Origin: Pumilibacter intestinalis
GTDB lineage: Bacteria; Bacillota; Clostridia; Christensenellales; Pumilibacteraceae
NCBI RefSeq assembly: GCF_943193005.1
Contig: NZ_CALPCH010000001.1
Span: 124,001 to 188,000 of the forward strand
DNA length: 64,000 nt
Direction of reading: 5' to 3'
A model generated the notes under the pieces. The model had not been told where the DNA came from, did no database searches, and worked only from the letters and a program-made list of their open reading frames with translations. Shown one piece after another: positions 18,305 through 25,592 of this stretch (its first letter is position 1; the number at the start of each line of letters is the position of its first letter). The position numbers were made by a program, and so were the translations under genes.

Positions 18305-18765
18305 CCATAGAGCTTATAAAGGAAAACGAAATACAAGAAACTTGCGATATGGTAGCCCGCGCGTGTAAAAATTCGGTTTTTGCCGAGTTTTATCCGCAAC
18401 AGCCGAAATATTTTTCTATTGCGTATGACGAAATAAAGCAAAAAACCGAATACGGACATTTCTATGTTGTGAAAGAATGCGGCAAAATTATCGGATGCGG
18501 GTGTATCGGCGCTTATTGGGACAGTTTGACGGAAAGTTGGATAAACACTATTTTTGTTGAGCCGTCCCATCAACATAAAGGAATCGGCAAGAAAATCATA
18601 GAACATTTGGAAAGCGACGAATATGCGAAGAGAGCAAACCGCATTGAAATTCATTCGGCAATATCGGCGATACCGTTCTATCGCAAATTAGGCTACGAAC
18701 ATAAACACGGAGATTTGTCTTATAAGGACGGAATGTTCGACCTTGAAAAGTTTTTTAATAAATAG
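18301..18765 (+). CDS. GNAT family N-acetyltransferase
   Basis: A 154-residue acetyltransferase. The acetyl-CoA binding motif is QHKGIGKKII near residue 95, and the C-terminal FYRKLGYEHK segment is typical. Its start overlaps the nucleotidyltransferase stop, so the two may act on the same compound. The substrate is unknown. Confidence 0.85.
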   Translation: MTIELIKENEIQETCDMVARACKNSVFAEFYPQQPKYFSIAYDEIKQKTEYGHFYVVKECGKIIGCGCIGAYWDSLTESWINTIFVEPSHQHKGIGKKIIEHLESDEYAKRANRIEIHSAISAIPFYRKLGYEHKHGDLSYKDGMFDLEKFFNK

Positions 18766-18806
18766 ATTTTAACGGTTGTTCGCCACAAAATAAAAAGGAG
18801 TAAATA

Positions 18807-19007
18807 ATGCCTTATATCAAAATCGAAAGCGGTAAATTGACCGACGAACAAAAAACGTTGCTTATAAAGCGCGTAACCGAAGTCTCCGCGGAAATTATGA
18901 ATATTCCGCAAGAGTTTTTTACAACTACCATTACGGAACTGCCCGATACAAACTTCGGTATCGGCGGCAAAACCATCGATATTATCAAAGACGAGTACAA
19001 AAAATGA
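18807..19007 (+). CDS. 4-oxalocrotonate tautomerase family protein
   Basis: A 66-residue protein beginning MPYIKIESGKL, with the catalytic Pro exposed after Met removal, as in the DmpI/4-OT family. AAAAGGAG precedes the start. Its stop overlaps the next gene's ATG (ATGA). Usually a small hexameric isomerase of keto-enol compounds. Confidence 0.85.
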   Translation: MPYIKIESGKLTDEQKTLLIKRVTEVSAEIMNIPQEFFTTTITELPDTNFGIGGKTIDIIKDEYKK

Positions 19008-19765
19008 AAGATTGGTTTACAATAGATAAAATCGACGAAACGACTTATATTATAAGCGAATACCGCCATTGGGAGGAAACGCATTGCTATCTTTTAATCG
19101 GCAGTAAGCGTTGCCTTTTGATTGATACGGGACTCGGCATTTGCAATATTTATGACGAAGTACGCAAACTGACGGACAAACCCGTTACCGCAGTTGCAAC
19201 CCATATCCATTGGGACCACATTGGCGGGCACAAATACTTTCCCGATTTCTACGTACATAAAGCCGAGTTGGAATGGCTAAACGGCAAATTTCCGCTTTCT
19301 ATTCAAACCGTACGCGATATGGTTGTTGACCGTTGCGATTTGCCCGAAGGCTTTGACGCAAGCAAGTACGAGATGTTTCAGGGAACGCCGACAAAGGTGT
19401 TAAACGGCGGCGAAATAATTGATTTGGGCAATAGAAAAATCGAAGTCTTACATACCGCAGGGCATTCGCCGGGACACCTTTGCTTTTGGGAGCGAGAGCG
19501 CGGCTACATATTTACGGGCGACTTGATTTATAAAGATACGTTGTTTGCTTATTATCCGTCCACCGACCCCGAAGCGTATTTACAGTCGCTCGAAATTATA
19601 GCCGCATTACCGTCTAACAGATTGTTTCCCGCTCATCACTCGCTTGATATTCAGCCCGAAATTGCCGTGCGTATGCGCGACGCTTTTCGGGAACTGAAAG
19701 CGCAGGGCAAACTAAAACACGGCGCGGGTACTTTTGATTACGGCGATTGGGCGGTGTGGTTATAA
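19004..19765 (+). CDS. Metallo-beta-lactamase fold hydrolase
   Basis: A 253-residue cytoplasmic MBL-fold enzyme with the dinuclear metal motif THIHWDHIGGH near residue 67, later ligand His in HTAGHSPGH, and Asp in FTGDLI. A general hydrolase family (glyoxalase II-like and others); the substrate cannot be told. Translationally coupled to the tautomerase. Confidence 0.87.
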   Translation: MKDWFTIDKIDETTYIISEYRHWEETHCYLLIGSKRCLLIDTGLGICNIYDEVRKLTDKPVTAVATHIHWDHIGGHKYFPDFYVHKAELEWLNGKFPLSIQTVRDMVVDRCDLPEGFDASKYEMFQGTPTKVLNGGEIIDLGNRKIEVLHTAGHSPGHLCFWERERGYIFTGDLIYKDTLFAYYPSTDPEAYLQSLEIIAALPSNRLFPAHHSLDIQPEIAVRMRDAFRELKAQGKLKHGAGTFDYGDWAVWL

Positions 19766-19786
19766 AAATTATAACGGAGTTGAAAT

Positions 19787-20245
19787 ATGGAACAGTTGAT
19801 ATTCAGTTTACCCGATTTTGCAAACGGTGATACGTTTCCTATCGACCACACAGGCAGAGGGAAAGATTTGTCGCCCGAAATTGTAATTGAAAATCTTTCC
19901 GATAACGCCAAAACACTTGCGGTTACTTTGGAAGATATAAGCCACCCGATAAAAAACTTTACGCATTGGATTATTTGGAATATTCCGGCAACAAGCAAAA
20001 TCGAACAGGCAATCCCGAAAGGAAAATACATTTCGAATATAGGCGCAACACAAGGTATAGCATACGGTATGCACAGATACGCCGGTCCGAAACCGCCGCA
20101 CGGTAAAACGCATAAATATCGCATAACGGTTTATGCGTTAGATTGTTCGATAGACTTATCTGCGATTAAACGGAAAAAGCACTTTCTCAAAAAAGCCGAA
20201 AATCATATTTTGCAAAAAGGTTCTCTTGAATATAAGTTTGAGTAA
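19787..20245 (+). CDS. YbhB/YbcL family Raf-kinase-inhibitor-like protein (PEBP)
   Basis: A 152-residue phosphatidylethanolamine-binding-protein fold, with DHTGRGKDLSPEI early and the conserved THWIIWNIPA segment mid-protein. The bacterial role is poorly known. It is the last gene of the operon and is followed by a strong bidirectional terminator. Confidence 0.87.
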   Translation: MEQLIFSLPDFANGDTFPIDHTGRGKDLSPEIVIENLSDNAKTLAVTLEDISHPIKNFTHWIIWNIPATSKIEQAIPKGKYISNIGATQGIAYGMHRYAGPKPPHGKTHKYRITVYALDCSIDLSAIKRKKHFLKKAENHILQKGSLEYKFE

Positions 20246-20248
20246 ACC

Positions 20249-20283
20249 AAAAGCCGAAAGATCTGTTGACCTTTCGGCTTTTT
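20249..20283. terminator. Bidirectional terminator
   Basis: A perfect 12-bp stem AAAAGCCGAAAG/CTTTCGGCTTTT with a 10-nt loop and T tracts on both strands. It lies between the convergent PEBP and HxlR genes. Confidence 0.92.
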
Positions 20284-20284
20284 A

Positions 20285-20683
20285 TTATTCTTGGTTTAAC
20301 AATTCTTTTATTTGTTCTTCCGTGTACGGACTGACATAATCGGGCAAGCATAAATGCGTTTGGCTCCAAATCATCATTTGCGTAAGTACAGGCACAAAAC
20401 TTTTACCGAGTTCCGTCAAAGTATATTCTACTTTCGGCGGAATTTCTTTATAAATTTCGCGGTGTATAAATCCGTCGTCCTCTAATTCACGCAACTGTTT
20501 TGTTAAGGTCGATTGCGTGATACCGTCCATTCGGCGTAATAATTCGCCAAAACGTTGCACTTTATAAAAAGCGATATACCAAAGAATAAGGAATTTCCAT
20601 TTACCGCTTAAAACGGCTTGCAACGTATTCATAGGAACACACCGCGCCATAACTTCTCTTTTTCTAAACTTGTTATCTGTCAT
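20285..20683 (-). CDS. HxlR family transcriptional regulator (first copy)
   Basis: A 132-residue winged-helix regulator of the HxlR/MarR-like group, with the typical GKWKFLILWYI, FGELLRRMDGITQSTLTKQLRELEDDG-type recognition region and KVEYTLTELG wing. AGGAG precedes the ATG. Divergent from a radical SAM gene; the spacer contains the palindrome-like TAGTATCATTTTTGATAGTA, likely its operator. A second HxlR gene at 23605 has the same core. Confidence 0.9.
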   Translation of the reverse strand: MTDNKFRKREVMARCVPMNTLQAVLSGKWKFLILWYIAFYKVQRFGELLRRMDGITQSTLTKQLRELEDDGFIHREIYKEIPPKVEYTLTELGKSFVPVLTQMMIWSQTHLCLPDYVSPYTEEQIKELLNQE

Positions 20684-20735
20684 ATTAACTCCTTTTTTTC
20701 ATTATAGCGTATTAAGAAAAGTAAGTCAAACCTAT

Positions 20736-20758
20736 TAGTATCATTTTTGATAGTACTA
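20736..20758. promoter_or_regulatory. HxlR operator candidate 1
   Basis: TAGTATCA-TTTT-TGATAGTACTA, an imperfect palindrome whose core TCATTTTTGA recurs in the spacer of the second HxlR gene. Confidence 0.55.
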
Positions 20759-20835
20759 CTAAATAAAGACAGTACTTGTGTTTCAATACTATTATGCTTT
20801 ATAATAAAGAAAAACAAAAGGACGGTATTTTATTT

Positions 20836-21720
20836 ATGCACTACACGGGAACAGTTTGGCGTCCACCTTATGAGGCTTGGTCGGCTCTATTGCAAGTTAC
20901 AGCGGGTTGTACACACCATAAATGCAAATTTTGCACATTATACGAAGATATACCTTTCAAATTCAAAATGTCGCCTATTGACGAGATAGAGGACGATTTG
21001 AAAGAGTTGAATCATTTTACGCCCGATGTAACGAGAATGTTTTTAGTCGGAGCAAATCCGTTTGTATTATCAATGGAAAAATTACGGCAAATAGCATATT
21101 TATCTAAACAATATCTCAACCGATTAAACACTATCGGCTGTTTTGCGCGTATAACCGATATAGCGCCGAAAAGCGTTGACGAATTAAAACAGTTGCGTAT
21201 TTGCGGTTATAACGGTATTACAATCGGCGTTGAAACGGGCGATGACGAAGCGCTGTCTTTTATGAATAAGGGCTATTCTTCTGCCGACATTTTAGAACAA
21301 TGCCGCAAACTTGACGAGGTCGGGCTGGAATATAACTTTTTCTATCTTACGGGTATTTACGGCAAAGACAAAAGCAAGCAAGGTGTTGAAAATACATTGA
21401 AAATATTTAATCAACTTAATCCGAAAATCGTCGGCGCGTCTATGCTTACGATTTATACCGCGTCGGAATTGTACGGCGAAATTCAAAACGGAAATTGGAC
21501 GGAAGAAAGCGAAACGGAAAAATACGAGGAGTTGAAAATGCTTGTAAACGGTTTAGATATTAAAACGCATTTTGCAGCTCTCGGTGCGTCTAATGCCGTA
21601 CAATTACACGGTAACTTACCGACCGAAAAAAACGAATTGATTGCCATAATTGACGAGATTTTGAGCCGTTTTGGGGAAAGCGAATTGAAACGGTATAGGA
21701 AAAATTTGAAACACCTTTAA
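20836..21720 (+). CDS. Radical SAM protein of unknown substrate
   Basis: A 294-residue Elp3/HemN-like radical SAM enzyme. The cluster motif is CTHHKCKFC (a CX4CX2C spacing), followed by TLYEDIPFKF. A GVETGDDEALSFMNKG segment is typical of the fold. I prefer ATG 20836 (protein starting MHYTGTVWRP); upstream in-frame ATGs at 20776 and 20794 lie in the regulatory spacer. Divergent from, and probably regulated by, the adjacent HxlR protein. Confidence 0.82.
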   Translation: MHYTGTVWRPPYEAWSALLQVTAGCTHHKCKFCTLYEDIPFKFKMSPIDEIEDDLKELNHFTPDVTRMFLVGANPFVLSMEKLRQIAYLSKQYLNRLNTIGCFARITDIAPKSVDELKQLRICGYNGITIGVETGDDEALSFMNKGYSSADILEQCRKLDEVGLEYNFFYLTGIYGKDKSKQGVENTLKIFNQLNPKIVGASMLTIYTASELYGEIQNGNWTEESETEKYEELKMLVNGLDIKTHFAALGASNAVQLHGNLPTEKNELIAIIDEILSRFGESELKRYRKNLKHL

Positions 21721-21784
21721 TATGCCTTTCGACAAAAGTTTTCATAAAAAGTGTTTCACTGTCCGTTTATGGGCGTTGAACATA

Positions 21785-21813
21785 TTGCAACGAACAAAAG
21801 TTTGTGATATAAT
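21785..21813 (+). promoter_or_regulatory. Strong promoter of a noncoding transcript
   Basis: TTGCAA, 17-bp spacer, TGA-TATAAT (extended -10). No gene follows within the next 550 nt; the predicted start is near 21820, exactly at a hairpin. Confidence 0.75.
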
Positions 21814-21819
21814 GCACAC

Positions 21820-22139
21820 TACCACAATGTAGTTTGTGGTGGAGTACCCTTAAAGGGTAGTAGTTCCGCGACAAGCGTTTGCTTGTAGAATGCGGAAGGT
21901 TTTGGGCGATATAGCCGCCCGCGTCTTAGCTTACGAAAAGAGCGTAGTTTTGTAATGTTACGCAAAATTCGTGAGCCGTGATAGGCTTTTATAAGTGTAC
22001 AATTTTTTCGGTTAAGGAGTGTCTTTTGAGCTAAAACATTACTAACAATTCCATAGAATGGCTAACCACCATAGAGCAATTTAATGTTGCTAAATACGGT
22101 TAGAAGTCGGTGAAACGTTAAGCGTTCAGCGGCTTTTTT
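21820..22139 (+). ncRNA. Candidate structured noncoding RNA (about 320 nt)
   Basis: The stretch is bounded by a near-consensus promoter and an intrinsic terminator and has no credible ORF (the longest are 8-9 codons). It opens with four successive perfect hairpins: ACCACAA/TTGTGGT at 21821, TACCCT/AGGGTA at 21845, a two-part TTCCGC-ACAAGC/GCTTGT-GCGGAA stem at 21864-21897, and GGGCG/CGCCC at 21904. An AGCC/GGCT hairpin is at 21974. It lies upstream of an oriT and relaxase gene. I do not recognise a known RNA family; a plasmid-type control RNA or a long leader are alternatives. Confidence 0.55.
22105..22139 (+). terminator. Terminator of the noncoding transcript
   Basis: An AGTCGGTGAA.../TTCAGCGGCT stem with one mismatch and a central loop, followed by six T residues. 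Confidence 0.65.
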
Positions 22140-22326
22140 CGCGCCTTTTTTACAGTATCTATCCCGCGCTTTCTTGCGTGGACGAAGATATAAAAACTAA
22201 CAATTCGGAGGTAAATCTATGACAATAAGACCGCCTTAATACGGCAATCAAACGGTAAGCATAGTTCTATCGTTCTGTGGACGGAAAGCCCCGCAGGGCG
22301 AACGAAACTTATGAAGCGAAGCGAAA

Positions 22327-22348
22327 TAAGTGTAGTGAGCTACACTTA
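22327..22348 (+). other. oriT of a MobV/pMV158-type mobilisation system
   Basis: TAAGTGTAG-TGAG-CTACACTTA is a perfect 9-bp inverted repeat with the layout of the pMV158 oriT (AAGTATAGTGTG/TTATACTT). By analogy the nick would fall between 22339 and 22340. It lies directly upstream of the MobV relaxase gene, as expected. Confidence 0.75.
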
Positions 22349-22456
22349 AAGAATTTAAGCCATTAGGAGGACGAAACTTACGAGGCAACCAATCCGCAAA
22401 TAGACAGTTCGCGGACGAAAGACAACTACCACATTGTAACTCCGTCGGGCAGATAT

Positions 22457-23200
22457 ATGGATGTTATCGAACAGCGAATTGCAAGACTGCATTTGAAACG
22501 CAAGGTGCGCTCGGATGCCGTATATATTGTGTCGTTTGTTCTCGGTGCAAGTCCCGAATTTTTCAAGGTGTCCACATGGGAAAAACAGTATGCTTTCTTT
22601 CGGGATTGCGTCAAGTTCTTTCAAGACAAGTACGGCGAAGAAAACGTGCTGTCGGCTATCGTCCATATGGACGAAACAAATCCGCATATGCACTTGAACC
22701 TTATACCGATTACCCACGGCAAGCTATGTGCAAAAGACTTGTTAGACGGAAAACTCGCCGCACTTCAAACGGAGTTTTGGAAAAAAGTCGGAGAAAAATA
22801 CGGACTTGACAGAGGCGAGCCAAACAGTCAAGCCGAACATTTGGATACTGCGGAATACAAGGCGAAAAAGATTGTAGAAGCTGCCGAGCAAAAACGCGCC
22901 GAAGCGGAAGAATATTCGGAAGCGTTACAGCAAGCCGAGCACGGCGAAATCGCTCACAGCAAAAGCGGAATGCGAAAGCAAATTGTAGCCGTAACTGCCG
23001 ACAACGCCGACCTTAAAAAGCGGTTGGATAAAGTAATGCAGGAAACGCTTGACATTGACAAAGAGAACAAAGAACTCAAAGCGTATAAAGTCCGAGCGGC
23101 AAAGGCGCTTGAACTGCTTGCAAAGTTAGAGCGTGAAAACCCGTCGGCTTACAATGCACTCTTTGAAAGCAAACAAAAGCCGCCCGTACCATCATCATAG
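22457..23200 (+). CDS. MobV family relaxase, N-terminus interrupted
   Basis: A plasmid mobilisation relaxase (Mob_Pre family) with ASPEFFK and the metal-binding motif HMDETNPHMHLN, then a long coiled-coil tail. ATG 22457 is not the native start. The frame is open upstream to a TAG at 22364, and the residues between (ETYEATNP, then DSSRTKDNYH) align without gaps to the MobM N-terminus. The codon just before the TAG is His, at the place of the MobM catalytic His22. So the protein from 22457 lacks the catalytic region and the gene is probably dead. Without a recombinase nearby, the element looks stranded. Confidence 0.75.
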   Translation: MDVIEQRIARLHLKRKVRSDAVYIVSFVLGASPEFFKVSTWEKQYAFFRDCVKFFQDKYGEENVLSAIVHMDETNPHMHLNLIPITHGKLCAKDLLDGKLAALQTEFWKKVGEKYGLDRGEPNSQAEHLDTAEYKAKKIVEAAEQKRAEAEEYSEALQQAEHGEIAHSKSGMRKQIVAVTADNADLKKRLDKVMQETLDIDKENKELKAYKVRAAKALELLAKLERENPSAYNALFESKQKPPVPSS

Positions 23201-23250
23201 AATTAGTGGTCAAAGTAATTTTTATAGGAGGAAAATGTATCGAGTAAGTT

Positions 23251-23439
23251 ATGTCGAGAAAGAAACAAGCACCCAAAACAGACTTTGATATTCCCGAATA
23301 TCAAATGGAATCGCTTGCAAGAGTATTGCTACCGATTATGCAGGAATATCTATCGTCTGAACAAGGACAAAAAGACTATGCCGAATGGCAAAAATCACAA
23401 CTTAATAATCAACAATCTAATAACAAAGAGTCCCGATAA
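23251..23439 (+). CDS. Small mobile-element protein, unknown
   Basis: A 62-residue hydrophilic protein starting MSRKKQAPKTDFDIPEYQ, of a type I associate with clostridial mobilisable elements. No domain is recognised. The good AGGAGG at 23226 is spaced for a different frame, an ATG at 23235 that gives a 17-codon ORF overlapping this start. Translation of the 62-residue frame may therefore depend on coupling or reinitiation. Confidence 0.55.
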   Translation: MSRKKQAPKTDFDIPEYQMESLARVLLPIMQEYLSSEQGQKDYAEWQKSQLNNQQSNNKESR

Positions 23440-23562
23440 ATAGTATAGGGATAGCCGTTGAAATAAACGGTATAAGGAAAACCGCCGAAGTTGAGCGGTA
23501 TAAAAATGAAAGATGTAAACCTAATCAAGTTAGGTAGCCGAACATAATATGATAGAAACGGC

Positions 23563-23602
23563 AACCGCCGATAGAGCAAACAAACTCTATCGGCGGTTTT
23601 TG
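23563..23602. terminator. Bidirectional terminator
   Basis: A perfect 14-bp AACCGCCGATAGAG/CTCTATCGGCGGTT stem with an 8-nt loop and a T tract. It ends the mobilisation block and the convergent HxlR gene. The stretch 23440-23562 holds only a startless open run (about 23451-23534), of no recognised meaning. Confidence 0.9.
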
Positions 23603-23604
23603 TT

Positions 23605-23931
23605 TTACTCACTTGTTTTATAATTTGTTCCCCAAACGTACATAGCATCCAAAATAGGCTTTAACGATTGTCCAAGCGGCGATAAAGAATACTCCACTCG
23701 TGGCGGTACTTCTGCGAAAACTTCTCTTTCTACGAGTTTGTCTTCTTCCAAAGAACGAAGGTTATCTGTTAAAACCTTTTTGCTTATAGCAGGAATTGTT
23801 TTGATAAAATCTTTGAAACGTTGTTTATTATCGTACATTAAATTACGTAAAATAAGTAGCTTCCATTTGTTGCCGATAAGTTGAACAGTCGTTGCAACGG
23901 GACATTCGGGTAATTCGTCTTTAGTCAGCAT
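23605..23931 (-). CDS. HxlR family transcriptional regulator (second copy)
   Basis: A 108-residue HxlR winged-helix protein (LIGNKWKLLILRNLM, AISKKVLTDNLRSLEEDKL, RVEYSLSPLG). AAGGAAG precedes the ATG. Divergent from a cupin gene. The spacer carries TCAAAAATGA, the reverse complement of the core found in the first HxlR spacer, so the two regulators may recognise similar sites. Confidence 0.9.
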   Translation of the reverse strand: MLTKDELPECPVATTVQLIGNKWKLLILRNLMYDNKQRFKDFIKTIPAISKKVLTDNLRSLEEDKLVEREVFAEVPPRVEYSLSPLGQSLKPILDAMYVWGTNYKTSE

Positions 23932-23989
23932 AAGCGTTACTTCCTTTTATATTTTAATAGAGTATAGCAGAAATGAGAAATTATGTCAA

Positions 23990-24046
23990 TAGTTCAAAAA
24001 TGAAACTATGTTACTATTCTATTATCATATAATAAAAAAGTAACAT
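23990..24046. promoter_or_regulatory. HxlR operator candidate 2 and flanking inverted repeat
   Basis: The palindrome-like AGTTCAAAAATGAAACT starts at 23991 and contains the core shared with operator 1. ATGTTAC (24008) and GTAACAT (24040) form a wider inverted repeat. Confidence 0.5.
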
Positions 24047-24108
24047 TATGGCAAAGGTTTTCGGTATTTGGTATAATAGATTTACAAATTCATTTCGGAG
24101 GCATCATT

Positions 24109-24459
24109 ATGAAAAACTACAACAAAATCAGCATTACGGAAGATTCTCGCATTGAACTTCACGACAAACTCGGTCTAACCGGTGCAGAAGTAAGCATAAA
24201 CACCTTACCCGCTGGTGCAAATGTTCCTTTTATTCATTCGCATAAGAATAACGAAGAAATATATGCGATATTAGATGGAGAAGGCTTGGTTATTATTGAC
24301 GGTGAAAAGATAACTATCAAAACGGGCGATTTTCTTCGTATTTCACCTTCGGCAAAACGACAATTTTTTGCCGCACCGGACAAAGGAATAAAGTATATAT
24401 GTATTCAGGTCAAAGCCAACTCATTAACCGCTTACACGCAATCCGACGCAATAATCTGA
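24109..24459 (+). CDS. Cupin domain protein
   Basis: A 116-residue single-cupin protein. The metal-site motif is in PFIHSHKNNEEIYAILDGEG, with the second motif near GDFLRISPSAKRQF. It may be a sensor or isomerase of a small molecule. CGGAGG precedes the ATG, and an extended TGG-TATAAT at 24072 with a weak -35 is the likely promoter. Divergent from the second HxlR gene. Confidence 0.85.
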   Translation: MKNYNKISITEDSRIELHDKLGLTGAEVSINTLPAGANVPFIHSHKNNEEIYAILDGEGLVIIDGEKITIKTGDFLRISPSAKRQFFAAPDKGIKYICIQVKANSLTAYTQSDAII

Positions 24460-24470
24460 AATCAAAAAAT

Positions 24471-24508
24471 AATCCGATAGCACATAATGTTCTATCGGAT
24501 TATTTTTT
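24471..24508 (+). terminator. Terminator after the cupin gene
   Basis: A 10-bp AATCCGATAG/CTATCGGATT stem followed by ATTTTTTATT. Confidence 0.88.
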
Positions 24509-24593
24509 ATTCTCGGAAGTTCTCAAATTCTTCCATTAAACAAAATAGCCCGAACGTTCTTTTTACGGTAAAGAAGTTCAAGCTATTAAGACT

Positions 24594-24676
24594 TGGTGCG
24601 GTCGACAGGACTTGAACCTGCATGGTCGCCCACAAGATCCTTAGTCTTGCGTGTCTGCCAATTCCACCACGACCGC
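24594..24676 (-). tRNA. tRNA-Leu (anticodon AAG)
   Basis: An 83-nt tRNA with acceptor GCGGTCG/CGACCGC, anticodon stem CAAGA/TCTTG around loop CTAAGGA (anticodon AAG, codon CUU), T arm CAGGTTCAAGTCCTG and an encoded CCA. It lies at the right edge of the AT-rich accessory island, so it could be a former integration site. Confidence 0.93.
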
Positions 24677-24769
24677 TTAGCTTAGTTATTATACTCTAAG
24701 CGCATTTATTTGTCAAACGTTTTATCGAGCTCGAGCAAAAAAATGTTGCAATATTTTTGTTGCGATATT

Positions 24770-25462
24770 TTATTGCGCGGCGGCGGTTTGACGGCTAAGC
24801 ATTCTGCGCCAGTTGTAAAAACCGTATAAGTCGTTGAACATGAACATCACGAAACAAAATATCATGGGAAGATAGGCTACGTTTTCCACGGTGGCGAGCA
24901 CCCAAAGGATTATAAGCACGATATCGTTTGCCGTGTAGCCGAGCGCGTAGAGGGGAGAGCGCATCATGGTGAGTATTGCGGCGAGCAGGCTTGTGGCAAC
25001 CGATACGGTGCTGAACGCGAGGTTTGCCGTGCCGAGCGCGCGCAGTATGAAATAGAAAGCCGCAGTAAGCGCGGCGGTGAGCGAAAACAGCAGGCATATC
25101 TTTTTGGCGTTCAGTTTTCCCACTTTCACCTCGGATTTTTTGTACGGGTGGCGCAACCACGTAATAAGCGAAATAACGGCGGCGGGGAGAGCCATGCAAA
25201 GATAAGTTATCATTTCGCCGTAGTAGCGGAAGAAGAACGAAACAATGCCGTAAAGCGAGGCGAAAACTATCATTATTATTTGCCCTAACGCGTTGCCCTT
25301 AGCTATGAATATGAGCGACGACACGCCCGCGAGCGACGCGGCGAGCGTAAGATAGTCTTTGTTCGGCGCGAGCAAAAAGGAGAGAGTCACCACCGCGGCG
25401 GAAACGCTCCAGAGCGCGATTTCGAATTTGGTGAGAGTTTTGAACGGGTTTTGTGCTTTCAT
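24770..25462 (-). CDS. pnuC: PnuC family nicotinamide riboside transporter
   Basis: A 230-residue membrane protein with about seven to eight helices and the PnuC signature region SPLYALGYTANDIVLIILW, ending NDLYGFYNW. It takes up nicotinamide riboside (or a related vitamin) by facilitated diffusion for NAD salvage. It has its own near-consensus promoter with a 5-nt leader. No nadR-type kinase is in the window, so the substrate is not certain. Confidence 0.87.
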   Translation of the reverse strand: MKAQNPFKTLTKFEIALWSVSAAVVTLSFLLAPNKDYLTLAASLAGVSSLIFIAKGNALGQIIMIVFASLYGIVSFFFRYYGEMITYLCMALPAAVISLITWLRHPYKKSEVKVGKLNAKKICLLFSLTAALTAAFYFILRALGTANLAFSTVSVATSLLAAILTMMRSPLYALGYTANDIVLIILWVLATVENVAYLPMIFCFVMFMFNDLYGFYNWRRMLSRQTAAAQ

Positions 25463-25473
25463 AAGTACCCGCT

Positions 25474-25502
25474 ATAATAGCACACAGCCCGTTTATTGTC
25501 AA
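25474..25502 (-). promoter_or_regulatory. Promoter of pnuC (very short leader)
   Basis: Minus strand TTGACA, 17-bp spacer, TATTAT. The predicted start is about 5 nt before the ATG at 25462. Confidence 0.75.
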
Positions 25503-25522
25503 GAAGAATGGCGGCGGAAAAG

Positions 25523-25551
25523 TTGACAAATGAGCAAATGTGCGGTATTAT
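25523..25551 (+). promoter_or_regulatory. Promoter of the gal operon
   Basis: TTGACA, 17-bp spacer, TATTAT; predicted leader about 35 nt before galK ATG 25593. Confidence 0.8.
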
Positions 25552-25592
25552 GGTATTGACAAACAAATATACATACAAAGGGCGTAACTCAA

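Noticed and set aside
11851-24604. GGTGCGGTCG occurs in the que terminator and in the tRNA-Leu 3' end, suggesting att sites
   Set aside because: Only 10 nt match, and the left copy is fully explained as part of the riboswitch terminator stem. Chance is a sufficient explanation.
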